From Prostheceraeus crozeri (lineage: Eukaryota > Platyhelminthes > Polycladida > Euryleptidae), in assembly GCA_907163375.1 (NCBI GenBank), contig CAJQUW010010381.1:28501-92500 (forward strand): 64,000 nt of DNA. Reading direction: 5' to 3'. Both the position numbers and the translations under genes were made by a program. How positions within the stretch are numbered: the stretch's first letter is position 1; each line of letters begins with the position of its first letter. The notes beneath the pieces were generated by a model that made no database searches, was not told the DNA's origin, and saw nothing but the letters and a program-made list of their open reading frames with translations. Shown in pieces: positions 41,491 through 53,337 of this stretch.

Positions 41491-44400
41491 TTAGAAATGA
41501 GAGAAATTTTTTTAAAAAACATCGAGCATTTGGTGACAGAATTCGGACGAGAAATGCCCCTAATTAAAAACTGAGTTTAAAGGAGTGTCGGGAGGGTTTT
41601 TGAACAGATTAGATCAGTGTATTCAGCAATACGGAGGTCATAAAAAAGCGAAAAGAACTTTATTAGGTGGCAGTGCTCATGTTTGCATTAAATCAATCAT
41701 TTCAAAAGAAGTACATGCAGGTCCATTCCTAGTGTAAGTAAATGACAGAAACGGCATGAAATCCCACTGTTTATGCCACTACTTTTATGCATGAAGAATA
41801 GATCGGAAAGATGCAGCACCATTGCATCAATCTGTAATTTGCCACCTACATTATCTTCAATAAGCTGTCTGTCAACATCGATACTGTCAAATCCTGTCAA
41901 TATTCTGCTGATCTTCTCGAAAATTCAATATTGGATATTGTGATCATTTGTCACGTGTAATATCCTCGAAGCTCATTTCTATCAATTAAGCATTCAAGAT
42001 AACGTTCTACTAAAGTTGATAGCTTGGCTTTGTTTTAATTAATATCTTATGACTTTTGAATGAAAATTTCCGCTTTTAGTGTTTCTAGCAAAATTGACAA
42101 AGCTATCCGCGAGCCTTTTCAGTGATACCTGGATCACATACTGTACTTTTATCTGGTTACTCTTCTCTAAACTCGAAAAAAGATGCAGACATCCAGGCCC
42201 GAAATATACACACTTTCTGTATGTAGCTTTATTATTTGCATGTTTTATACATTATAATTTTCTTGTCATTTAATTATCTTTACCGCCAGCAAACACTAAA
42301 CAAAAAGGTCCATCAAGTGATGACTAGAAGATGTTCGACCAGTGGGACATGATCAGTTATCCATGGATCCTTGCGACGTCCCATGATACTAATAGACAAC
42401 ATAGACAATGTATTCAGCTGATTTTGACGCGAAAGAATGTTTTTCACTGTAAATACCTTTAAATGGCCTTCAAATTATTTTAACATAAATGTGGAAGTGT
42501 TCCTTCACAGTCTCCGAATCGACGATGTTTCTCAATTTATCCAAAGAATAAGTCGAGTTTTCAATGTCAAAGAAGACTTTTAAAGAAATCATTCGCAGCA
42601 TTGATAGTTTTGAAATCTTTAACAATATTGTCTACTGTTTGTCAGTAAAGATAAAATGTCTTAAAATTTTCATTTCATCAAACATCACAATATTGGGATA
42701 GACATCGAGCTACATGTAAGTTCAATTGTTTTCTTTATTCGAACATAGATTTCACTCTTTTTCATCTACTTATAGGCCAATTTGGAAACATTTGACACAC
42801 CCACGGCCACGATTTGTTGAAGATGATATTACTTCATAATATTCTCAATTTCTAAAAAATGCTTTAGTTATTGTTAAAAGTCGAGTTTTTATCACACGAA
42901 CATAATTATGTGCAATTAATCATATTAATTATTAACTATCTAATTACTTATCGAAAGTTGGTAGGTGTCATGACGAATAATCATGCATTTATTGTATATT
43001 GCAAAAAAATAATAGAGGCATGGAAATATCCAACTAAGTTGAATGGCAGTGGGAAGCCTGCAGGAATCCTACGGGAATGGGACAGTGTGTCTACTGCAAA
43101 TAGTTTGCATGCAGAAATTCCTGACACTTCAGCCAAATTAAACAACCAACTGTTTGTTATCTGTGCTTTTCATAAACGGCGCGGTTTTAATCATGACCCA
43201 TGCGTGATTGATAGAAAAGATGCATATTAATAGAAAAATATTTTTTAGTGGTAATTGTTCAGTGTTCACAGATTAAAAAGCAATTGCACTCGCTCTTAAA
43301 ATGCTATCACGAACATTACTGTCAACTGTGCTGCGATCAGCTTCGCACATTATTGCTGATGCATTCTTACGTCGAATGTTGAAAAGCCATACTCAACTGT
43401 TGGAAATTTTCAATGTAAGATTACGCAACGAGCCTGCATTTGATACACTCAAATCCTATTGTCTTTAAAGGTTCATCAATGGTATCTGAGCTCATGTGTC
43501 TTTATCCCTGATAAGGCAGGTTCACATTATTTGCTCTGGCTACAGTTTATTTCTGTGCGGGATGTGATTCGTTGTTTTGTGGCAACTTGATAAGGTTGCG
43601 AAAGAGCTTGCAATAGTTGCCATGACTATCAAGTAGACTATAAAATGCTAAATATTGGAGCATTTCATGACAACACATTTTGACATTCGGATTATCGAAA
43701 TGGACCGCAAAGAAATGGAATTGGACATGGAAAACCGAGATCCCAATGAGATTAATCATCATGTCAATGTAAGTTTTTCATAATTAAGTTATACGTCTTG
43801 ATAAGTCATTTGGGAGAATCTCAAATTCTACAATTTGCAAGATTTGTAATTTAAAGCTTTTAGAAATAGTTCAGTAAGTGAATTTGTTATGACATTGAAG
43901 CCATTGAACATTAAATATCAATGTGAAGGCTCTCCTTTCTTTGATAAAATATGTTTTGACGGACCAATCTTTTAAATCAGATTTTGCAATAAGCATATTA
44001 CTACACACAATGATAGTTTAACGCAACAACTATGCATAGGCCAATCTTATCACATTTTGAAATAAATAGCATGGGTCTGTATCATGTAGTAAGTTTTTAT
44101 ATTACAGTAGTACATCAAAATCCAATCAACAATTTAATTTTTCTACATTTAAAAAATTAGCAGCGAAATTCACTATTGTTTATAACTAGACCTAGAAAAT
44201 AAATTAATATCATATTATATAGGACCATCATTATTCCATGATTAACTTCTTAGAGAGTGATTAAAAGAAATATAATTCCCAATAGTGTCTACATAATCTC
44301 ATTAGATATCCCGGCTAACGCATATCAATACATATGTTCATAGTTACTTGCAGCCTATTAGTTGAGGTCATGTATAACAGTTCAAAATTTAGCTCGTACC

Positions 44401-46027
44401 GCATACAAATAATGAACTTTAATTCATTGATTTTATTCAGTCTGAATATATATATATATATATATATACTTGCAAACGGATCTGAACAAATGAGCAAGGT
44501 TGATGAAACGTCGGAAGGAAACTTTTCGGTTTTGTTCAAAAATCCGTCGTAAATTGGGAGTGAATTTCTTTTTCTTCTTTGATTAATGAATATACGTAGA
44601 TAGCACATCTCTGAGTTATCGATATAACTGTATTAAAAGTGTGTAATAATCAGATCTACAATAAGAATTACATATTCAAATGCACATAGGCCATTATATA
44701 AATCTCATTCAGATTTTTCAGATTTTCAAAGTATTCAAAGTATTGCTGCCAAGCATTGCTGGTCTCATCATATTACAAGTTCCATTGCAAAAAAGCTACA
44801 ATTTTGAAATAGATGGACTTAAGTTTATTGCATTTGATTGAGGATTATTCGATATTTCCCATAAACTAAAGGCTTGAAAAAAATAATTTTGAGTGAATGA
44901 TTAATCACTCCTAAGCTTCAGGAATCAACGTGCTATGTCTTTAGGTTGATTTTAAGATGTCTGGCTACAGGAGGTTCCTCATTATAATTTCGAGTTTAAG
45001 GAAAAATTACTCCCACTTTTGCGTTATGACACCTACATTAAAATTCAATACACAGAGAATTCCGACTTTTCCTGACGCGACAGAGGGATCCCTTGACACC
45101 GTCAATTGGACGAAGCGCGTAAGGAGCCTCGGAGAATCGATTTTTTGTGCATGTGTCTTAGCGCAAATGGTAGTTGTCTAATATTTCCTTAAAATCTAAA
45201 TTGCAAATCTCCTGGTTGACAAGTTCGAATAGACGTATGTAGCACAAAGCATATTGATGGTTGGGCCTTCATGAATCATTTTTACGGTGTTGAGGATAAA
45301 GGTTTCCAAAGAGACTGAATAGATGCAAAAAATATCACAGCAAAAATGTTGCTGCATATATTGTTACTATTTCAGTTTAAAAACCAAACTTTGTTTTTTT
45401 ATTCGAGCACAAATTCTTTTCAGATGAGTAAACTACATGTATTCAATGAATCGTCAACCTCTGGTATGTGAAATAGAACATGTCTATGGCATGTTTGCTA
45501 CTATGTCGTGTGATTATATCAAATGTTATTGTCATAATCTGTTTTCGCTGTGAATAGAGGATCAAGGTGCCCATCAACAAAATTCCTCAATCACAGCTGA
45601 TCCCAGTAGGGACATAAAAACACGGCGCATTACTGTAGCTACATTTAAAAGCATGCTTAGCAAGTACATGGATTTCACAACATATTATTAATGCAGTGTG
45701 AAAGATCATGCTTTTCCCAACACAGTAGCATGATAGAAGCAAGTAACACATGTGTTAAACACCGTATTTGAAAAAAAGTTTCGAAACAAAGTATAAGCTT
45801 AGCTTGAAAACTATTCTATTTGTCCATTTTACAAATGAAGCCATTCATTTTATATTAAAACCTCATTTTTCTTTTGAAAGCGCAACATAGCTACTTGTGC
45901 CTTGGTTTGTGCTTATGTGAGGTAATGATCCTTGTTGTATGAATGGACAATTGATGAGTATCAAATCCGTCTAAACACCAGCAAAAGCCATTCATGAAAG
46001 TTGGAATAACATATAATGCATATAATA
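41491..46027. other. Long stretch without recognised gene
   Basis: Frames of at most 119 residues, none with a motif. (TA)n at about 44447-44467. Confidence 0.35.
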
Positions 46028-47786
46028 CAGGGTGAGTCATAATGTGCGCAAAACTTTGGTGATGTCCTGTGATTACTGAACGGGGTACTCGACATTAATT
46101 TTAATGCCATTTTGTTCGTTAAGACTTGGGGTTTTGTATGATGTCACATCCTACAGACTTCTATGAATTTTAAGTATAAAAATTTGAAAATTGAATCATG
46201 TCATATTTTCTCAGTTGGTGAAATATTACCATAGTTTTGGGCATGATTCTGCATCTGTTTAGTGATTCGCAATGACATCAAAATGATTCCACAATCCATT
46301 TTATTTCGTTCAACCAACAATCTGGACACAAACAAGCAATCTATGTTTTTTGAAGATTTTGAATTTGTCCTACAATTAGGAAATGTTTGATTTAACTAAG
46401 ATATGCGAAATTTCAGCGCCAAAAGCTAAGTTGTCTTTTTTTCGTTAACGATGGACTTAGAAACAAGATTGACTATTGTGAAATTGTTCTATTCCAATAA
46501 CGAATCTCCAACTGCTACTCTACGTGCATATAAGAGAATGATGTCCTTGCACAATGATCCATTTCCACCTTCAACTATCAGTCGACTGATGCAGAAGTTT
46601 GAGGCAACAAAGACTCTCCATGACATCCAGTCTCCTGGTAGACCGTCCATTGTCAATGAACGTTCCTCTGCTATCGAGAAGTCGATCACCAATCTTAAAG
46701 CTGCAAATCCACTTGGTCATACTAGCTCTCGACAAGTCGCGCGTGAAACCGCTATCCCTCAACGCAGTGTCGTTCGAGTCCTACATCAAATCGGGATGCA
46801 TCCATTCCGAATATCCCGAACACAGGCGATAAGTGAAGAAGACAAGCTGAAGCGTCTTGACTTCGCGAAGTGGATATTGGAGAATGAGGAAATCCTGCCA
46901 AACATTCTTTGGTCTGATGAAGCTTACTTTAGTTTAGATGGGCTCGTAAACCGACACAACTGTGTGATATGGGCATACGAAAATCCAAGATGCAATTTGC
47001 CGAAGAATCTCCACTCACCAAAGCTTTGCGTTTGGATGGCAATTCCTTCAAACTTCAAATTGCAGCCCCACTTCTTCGAATCGACTGTGGATCAAGAAAA
47101 CTACACTAGCATGCTCCGTGATCACCTCATACCTGAACTGCAAAAGAGGCGGAAGATGAAGTCTGTCGTATTCCAACATGATGGAGCTCCTCCTCATTTC
47201 TCGAAGAAGGCACGAGACTTTCTATCAACGAAATTCCCCGAAAACCGAGTGATTGGTCGTGGTTACGGTCATCCTTGGCCACCGCGGTCTCCCGATTTGT
47301 CCCCATTAGACTACTATTTGTGGGGAACTTTGAAGGCTCGCGTGTATCACCAATTTGTTCCGAGAAACATTAATGAGTTAAAGGAGAAAATCTTTGAAGA
47401 AGTTCAAAATCTTGAAACAGATGAGCTCCAACGGGCCATTAACCATTTGCTCGTCAGAGCACAATGTGTTGTCGAGGCTGATGGAGGATTGTTTGAACAC
47501 TTGCTGTAAATTGTCTATCATCAGTAATAAGCTTAATTATAAGAAGTCCTTTGGAAAATTTGTTTTTAATTTGAATTTTGAACGATTTAAATTGTGAATT
47601 TAGGTAAATTCTAGTGAATTCAAAATTAGCTAGAATACTGTCAAATAATTGAAAGAGAAAAATAATATTGCACACAGCAAAACCCCATGACATGCTAAAC
47701 AATATGGAAGAGAAACTCAATTCGAATAATTATTTTGGTCAGAGCTACAAGTCCTTGAAGTTTTGCGCACATTATGACTCACCCTG
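46028..47786 (+). mobile_element. Tc1/mariner-superfamily element, apparently whole
   Basis: The left end CAGGGTGAGTCATAATGTGC at 46028 and the inverse GCACATTATGACTCACCCTG ending at 47786 form terminal inverted repeats of about 29 bases. TA precedes the left end; at the right TA is one base away (GTA). The 1.76-kb element holds one intact transposase gene in the middle, the normal plan of the superfamily. Confidence 0.9.
46451..47509 (+). CDS. Mariner-type transposase, intact 352 residues
   Basis: The N-terminal half has helix-turn-helix DNA-binding segments (STISRLMQKF at 41-50, TSSRQVARETAIPQRSVVRV at 91-110) for binding the TIRs. The catalytic domain has D156 (ILWSDEAYF), D244 (FQHDGAPPHF) and WPPRSPDLSPLDYYLWG with D287 by homology to mariner, a spacing of 42 residues by my count. 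It cuts and pastes the element at TA sites. No stop or frameshift interrupts it, so this copy could be recent or active. Confidence 0.92.
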   Translation: MDLETRLTIVKLFYSNNESPTATLRAYKRMMSLHNDPFPPSTISRLMQKFEATKTLHDIQSPGRPSIVNERSSAIEKSITNLKAANPLGHTSSRQVARETAIPQRSVVRVLHQIGMHPFRISRTQAISEEDKLKRLDFAKWILENEEILPNILWSDEAYFSLDGLVNRHNCVIWAYENPRCNLPKNLHSPKLCVWMAIPSNFKLQPHFFESTVDQENYTSMLRDHLIPELQKRRKMKSVVFQHDGAPPHFSKKARDFLSTKFPENRVIGRGYGHPWPPRSPDLSPLDYYLWGTLKARVYHQFVPRNINELKEKIFEEVQNLETDELQRAINHLLVRAQCVVEADGGLFEHLL

Positions 47787-49840
47787 GTAGGCTATGTTGT
47801 CATAACCAAAAGTTGCTAGTTTGCATGATTAAAGCTTATGCCACATGTCATTAATTGTAGAAATCGAGAAAATACTAAGAAGCAAATAACACATTGGTTT
47901 AAAACCTTGACATGTTTTTCTTAAATCCAGTTGCGAAAAAAAGTAGTATTTATACTTTTAAACTACTTTTATACTATTTGCACTGTCTGCCTGGTTGAGA
48001 CATGAAGGTGAGAGGTCGTCTTCAAAGCAGAACTCTTTTAACTTTCGAGAGAAATTCTAAAGAAACTATTCAAATTTCAATCCTTTTGTTGCACGAGCAC
48101 AAATGCATTTCAATTTTATTGTTCATACAAAAGTCACAGATATAAAAGTTCATGTAAAGGTTACAGATGTTAGCACTTACTTATATTTTCTAAATCAGAG
48201 ATACTAAAACCAAATTGTCTCTGCTATGTGTTGATTTTGTTAATTATTTATACAATTATGTCTTAAATACTTAGCATGTTTTGAATATTATAGTCATGCT
48301 TCATGGGGAAAATTTGCTAATCTGAATATTCTATGCGGAAATCATTTTTGCCTTATAGATGAATGCTAATCATTACTTTGTTCGTCATGCTCTATTCTTC
48401 AATAAATGTTCGCTCCACAACCCAGAGAAACTGTTTGTTAAAATTTTCTTTAAAATTTTTTTTTAAAACTCTTTGTTTTTTTTCTAAATTACTTCTAACT
48501 TCGTACCATTTGAAAGGCTTGCGTTTGATGATTCGGACATTGAAACTTCTAAGTACTTTTCTTCATTTACATTTTTTCCACGATAGCTTTGTTTATCAAG
48601 AGGTCACCAAAAAATACTCTCTGAATATTGTTCTCACAATAGAATGATCTCAGAACTACATATACTGGGTGTCCCATATGAGGCCCAGCACTTAACAAGG
48701 CCCACTATCTAAAAAACGGTGCTATCGATATGCTGCAGAATTGCTTGAGAGTTCATTGATTAATCATGGATTAAATTTCATGGAGACTGTCTGACATATC
48801 ATGAATGAAGTTATAATGAAGTTATATTTGCACAAATCAACATGCACGTTGCTCTATTTACAGCGCATACTTTGTTTTGGTTTTATTGCCGGAATGCAGT
48901 AATTTTGAATAAAATGATTTAATTAAGCTTATAATGACACTGATTAAAAATGGGCACAATTATAGCATGTGGTGTTTTCAAATACAGTAGAAGCTCTATA
49001 AATGTATATAAAAGAATTAGAAACTATGACCAGAAACATGTGGCAATGCCCAGATTCACTCATCAATGTCTTCATTATTCCGATTATAGAAGTAATTTGT
49101 TGCCACGATTTTCTCAGTGTTTTCCATTGTGATTCCATGTATGATTTAATTAGATAGCAAGTTTTTGTCGTAATGACAATAATTAGGTGATTTAGGTGTT
49201 TTTACAAAATATCCGGAATTTAGCTAAAAAATTCATTTTAGGTGATTCACCTAAATTGTCGGTGACTAGTCATTAAGCAGTTTTTTAATCAGATGATTAT
49301 TTCAGTGGATATTTCTTGCTGAGGTTGAGATGATTCACAACTACTGATCCTGAACGCAACTCCCCTGACCAGTCCAGGAGTACATTCTAATAATTTACTG
49401 ATTGGGAATGTATGTAATGTCTGCTGAGCAGAACAGTGAGGTATGGCAGTAACTTTCACCATTGCTTCTTTTGTTCCTCCTGAATGGTATGTGTCTGTCA
49501 TATGTGCCTATAATTTGTATCACATTATTATGAATAATGAAAAATTGCATAGACCAACAACGCTAGATCGTTTATAAACGATAGATTTTCATGTATTTAT
49601 CTACGATTGTCAATTGACTCGAGCTTTTGCTGTGATGGAAACGCCTTGTCCTACTCAATACAGGTTGATGTCTGCTGTCAATAATTTCGGTATCAGAATT
49701 TGAACAGATCGATAAATAGAAATTAAAGCATTATTTTCTTTTAATAATGAACCCGTCAAGTGCATGCTCGCATGATTGGACAAAGATCAGCTTTAAAAGA
49801 CAATATTATACTGGGTATATAATCAAGTAGGGCCTACGAA
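47787..49840. other. No gene; possible lone element terminus at 48671
   Basis: CTGGGTGTCCCATATGAGGC at 48670 looks like a DNA-transposon terminus, but no partner was found. The rest is AT-rich without a supported gene. Confidence 0.35.
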
Positions 49841-49841
49841 A

Positions 49842-49935
49842 CCTTTTGACCCGTCGCCACCAACCATCATCAAGGAAGTTAAGCGCTTCGCCAGGCGGTG
49901 TCGGAATGAAGGGCCTCGAACCTGACTACCTATAT
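49842..49935 (-). mobile_element. Possible SINE remnant
   Basis: On the minus strand GGTTCGAGGCCC is a good pol III box B, followed by GCGCTTAACTTCCTTGATGA. The GC content is higher than its surroundings. Box A was not found, so the call is weak. Confidence 0.25.
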
Positions 49936-51411
49936 CATTTTGTCCTTATCAAACTTGACTCCCCTCAATCATGCGAACATTAAGCAACTTTTGACAATTT
50001 TGCAAATCGGATTCGGGTTGAAAACAAATTTCGGGTTAGACAAAAAATCATGATATTTTGAGTAGATATGTAGCTATTACATTAGATCTATCAACTACAT
50101 TATATGTGGCTATCTTATAAATTTCACGGATATTAAGGATATTTTTGGGTTACGTAGACCTCAAATTCGACTGTACCATTTCTATACGTTTACAGAGGTC
50201 AACTCTTGAACACACTGTCAGTCCTGAATGCAAGATCAAATGCGAACGTTTGTTGTCTTTGTAACGTAGGATTTCATGCTAGACAATTTGACCTAAAATG
50301 TCACAGTTTATAAGACTATACCGCATAGTAGCCTGTATGCCATAGCTTCTTGATAAAGTGACATGAAATTTAATTCAATGAATGAGACTTTCGAGCTCTA
50401 ATAAACAAGTGCATATTCAATGTAAATGAATACAAAATTTCTGGTGTATGGATTCAATTAAGCGGCTGATGCTATTAGAGTGCCTTCTACTGAGCAATGT
50501 GATTATTCAGAATTAGCTCAGTTTTATTAATGAGATCAATGCATTATGCTAGCTTTCCCTTAAAATTTATTTCTCAAGGAAATGCGCTCATTTCAATTAT
50601 TAAAATAGGGTCGGGTCGGGTCGGGTTCGGATTTTTCTTGGATTTTTCAGTTCGGGTTGAGTCAATTTTTAGAGCTGCGAACTTCTAGTATGCACTATGC
50701 TGTTATTGCAGATCTAAACTTGACGTCATGCTTCAGGAATCACTTACAGTTTCCTCAATACTCAGTGCCTCTCTTCACAGTCTATCAGCGAAAATTTTTA
50801 CAGCACATAGGTATACAGAAGAAGGTTGAAGAAGTTTTATGGGTATTCCAGTGAATGCACCTAGTAATTTGACCAACCAAAGCTCAGGAGCTTATCTTCT
50901 AAATGGTCATGTGAAAAGCCGTTTTCAGAGCATGACTTCTTTAGAGTATAGCACACAAGTGCCATTTACATTTACAAAACCGGAAGGCGTATATTTTGTT
51001 CAGTCAAACCGGAAGGGGGGTTAATTCAAGTTCCATTACAAAGCACAACTTGAACTCACTTACAGGTTGAACTACGTGTAAATATCATACGATCGATTCA
51101 ATTGACATCATTATACTTACAATCAGTCAATTATGTAAATCTCAAAATGCTTCCTAATGCATTTTGTAATTGACAGCTCTCAAAAATTAAATGTTGGTCT
51201 TCAACAGATAAAGAATAATGGCCTTTATTTGGGCAGCAATGTCAACTTGTAATTTAGAACACATGGGCACAAAAGCTTTGCCACCATTGAATTTGAGATC
51301 CTTAATTCTGTATAGGCTGACTAAATTGTTTGACAGGTACTTGTTTAATATATTTTGCAACTTCTGTATTAATTTTCAAGCTACAGGTAAGATTTATTTC
51401 TTTTTCATCAG
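49936..51411. other. Intergenic/upstream region of the caveolin locus
   Basis: The GGGTCGGGTCGGGTCGGGTT type tandem repeat lies at about 50609-50630. An upstream caveolin exon must lie in this stretch or further left, but none was recognised with confidence. Confidence 0.4.
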
Positions 51412-51750
51412 GTGTTATTCGAAGAGGTTATTGGCGAGCCGCTAGGAGCTCATAGCATTGACTGCGCATGGAAATGTGGATATCAATGTTTTCAAGGTGG
51501 CAAGAAAGTCTCATATCTTATTTTGACTACTCTCTGCACTTGGCTCTACGGTCTTTGCTGGGGTTGTTGCTTTGGATGCTCCGCGTTTTGTCACATATGG
51601 GATTGGACCCCGTCTTTCAAGATATTCAATATGAATCTGGAAGTTTTCCGCAGGTTTTATGAGGCTTATATCCGCTGTTGGTGTGATCCGTTTTTCGAAT
51701 CATATGGCAAAATATTTTCTAACATTAGAGTTACTCATATTAATGCTTAG
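51412..51750 (+). CDS. CAV: Caveolin, terminal coding exon (copy 1)
   Basis: The acceptor TTTCTTTTTCATCAG ends at 51411. The exon starts at a codon boundary with V-LFEEVIGEP (vertebrate CAV1 exon 3 starts VDFEDVIAEP) and reads 112 residues to TAG. Parts: scaffolding region AHSIDCAWKCGYQCFQ, membrane hairpin from about residue 34 to 63 (LILTTLCTWLYGLCWGCCFG), FCHIW, and a C-terminal Cys-containing segment ending in RFYEAYIRCWCDPFFES and GKIFSNIRV. The protein would form oligomeric membrane scaffolds of caveolae. It lacks its N-terminal exon(s) here. AATAAA at 52016. Confidence 0.93.
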   Translation: MLFEEVIGEPLGAHSIDCAWKCGYQCFQGGKKVSYLILTTLCTWLYGLCWGCCFGCSAFCHIWDWTPSFKIFNMNLEVFRRFYEAYIRCWCDPFFESYGKIFSNIRVTHINA

Positions 51751-52015
51751 ATGCCAACGATTTCAGACTATCTTTTTCATTCAATATTGTTAGATTTTCA
51801 CTGATCTCTTTGAAACCTCTATGTTGATTTTACGTAACTCTCTTTTCTATACCAACTCTTTGATATTCGAATATAGGAATTTGTTTTTCGCAATTTTGAA
51901 ATTTTGAATTCAAATCACATTCTATTTGGAAAGAATTTCACAGTACTTTTCATAATTAGCTTAGACTAATTAGATACTTCAAAGTTGTTGACTGGTTCAT
52001 ACACGCAACTAATTC

Positions 52016-52021
52016 AATAAA
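52016..52021 (+). terminator. Poly(A) signal AATAAA, caveolin copy 1
   Basis: Lies 266 bases after the stop codon of the first caveolin exon and before the second. Confidence 0.5.
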
Positions 52022-52321
52022 AGGAGAATCAACTATCGGATATGTGCATCATTACATCGTTCATCACTTAAAAAGTGCTTAAATGTCTATTATCTCTTTA
52101 GGTGGTCGAAAAAGACATTCAAAAATACACGACTTTTGGAATATATAGCAGCTACGAATATACTTAGTGGTTGGAATATTCCTATTAAGCTTCCAGTCAG
52201 GTTTCCTAACTTTTCACTGAAATCTAGGAAACAAAGCCCAAGAGAAAATGCGATTTCAGATTATAAAAGCATGTCAGTTTCAAAGTGAATACAAATTGGC
52301 AACGTGAAACAGTGCTCGAAG

Positions 52322-52356
52322 AGACAGTGTGTGTGTGTGTGAGAGAGAGAGAGAGA
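52322..52356. repeat. (GT)n(GA)n microsatellite
   Basis: GTGTGTGTGTGTGT followed by GAGAGAGAGAGAGA between the two caveolin exons. Confidence 0.85.
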
Positions 52357-52873
52357 TAGTAAGTAGGCCTAATGATTACATTCGAAAAGTGAAAATCATA
52401 CAAAGTCCTCTGTGAAAACATGATATCAGATGCTTGGTACAAGTCAATGCAAGACACGGATGTATACGAGAGAGATCTCGTGTTTTTGGATAATTGCACG
52501 TAACATACTATAGATAAACAAAAAAATCGAAAATGTACATTTCAACTTCTTTTCACTCGATGTAGGAGATAATAGCTACCATCGCTAGCAACAGAAAATG
52601 AATAATCGCCGCGCAATGCTGCAAGAAGGTTGCACGAAACGACCAGATCATGGTTAAAATGGTTTGAATCGGAAAATGGAACGCAGGCTTTGGTTTAGGC
52701 TTTGCTTGACCATGCTAAGTTCCACGGTAATATTTTCCACTTTCTCGTTTTGAACATTCTTATAGACTCTCCAACAAAGCCTTTTGATTATTGTCTTCTT
52801 CAATTGCAATATCAACTTTACAGAAGCTTTTCTTATCATTTATGTTATTTTTCTTCAAACTTGACATTTCCAG

Positions 52874-53212
52874 GTGTTATTCGAAGAAGTGATTGGTGAA
52901 CCAGATGGAGCGCATAGTATTGATTGCGCATGGAGATGTGGATATCGATGTTTTCAAGGTGGCAAACAAATTTCATACTTGGTACTAACTGCACTGTGTT
53001 CCTGGTTATATGGTCTTTGCTGGGGCTGTTGCTTTGGATGTTCGGCATTCTGTCATATCTGGGATTGGACTCCGTCATTCAAATTATTCAATATGAATCT
53101 GGAAGTCTACAGGCGAATCCAAAAGATATTGGTCAGATGCTGCTTGGATCCATATTACGAATCATGTGGGAAAATGCTCAGCAACATCAGAATTACTCAT
53201 ATCAATGAATGA
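52874..53212 (+). CDS. CAV: Caveolin, terminal coding exon (copy 2)
   Basis: The acceptor ends TTGACATTTCCAG at 52873; the exon has the same phase and same length (112 residues) as copy 1, and starts with nearly the same bases. By my count about 25 residues differ. The scaffolding region and hairpin are best kept (GLCWGCCFGCSAFCHIWDWT is identical), while the C-terminal membrane-proximal part varies (RRIQKILVRCCLDPYYESCG). No caveolin-like upstream exon was recognised in the 1.1 kb between the copies, so it may be an alternative last exon rather than a separate gene. Confidence 0.93.
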   Translation: MLFEEVIGEPDGAHSIDCAWRCGYRCFQGGKQISYLVLTALCSWLYGLCWGCCFGCSAFCHIWDWTPSFKLFNMNLEVYRRIQKILVRCCLDPYYESCGKMLSNIRITHINE

Positions 53213-53331
53213 CAGATTGCGTTGTAATCCTACTGTGTATATTCTGTCTAGATGGCTTTTGTAATTGCATAAATCATTTTCTTCATATTATGTCAGCAAA
53301 TGCGGCACTCTATTCATTTTGCATCCATATC

Positions 53332-53337
53332 AATAAA
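53332..53337 (+). terminator. Poly(A) signal AATAAA, caveolin copy 2
   Basis: Lies 120 bases after the stop codon of the second caveolin exon. Confidence 0.6.

Noticed and set aside
42871-43230. 119-residue plus-strand frame
   Set aside because: No motif, AT-rich, no splice sites or neighbouring support.
44957-45181. 74-residue plus-strand frame with Arg/Thr-rich segment
   Set aside because: No splice sites or motif; expected by chance in a long unselected stretch.
49842-49935. 5S rRNA-like word AAGTTAAGC
   Set aside because: Only a short match; the rest does not fit 5S rRNA. Kept as a weak SINE candidate.
52224-52499. 91-residue minus-strand frame between the caveolin exons
   Set aside because: It spans the (GT)n(GA)n microsatellite and has no coding features.
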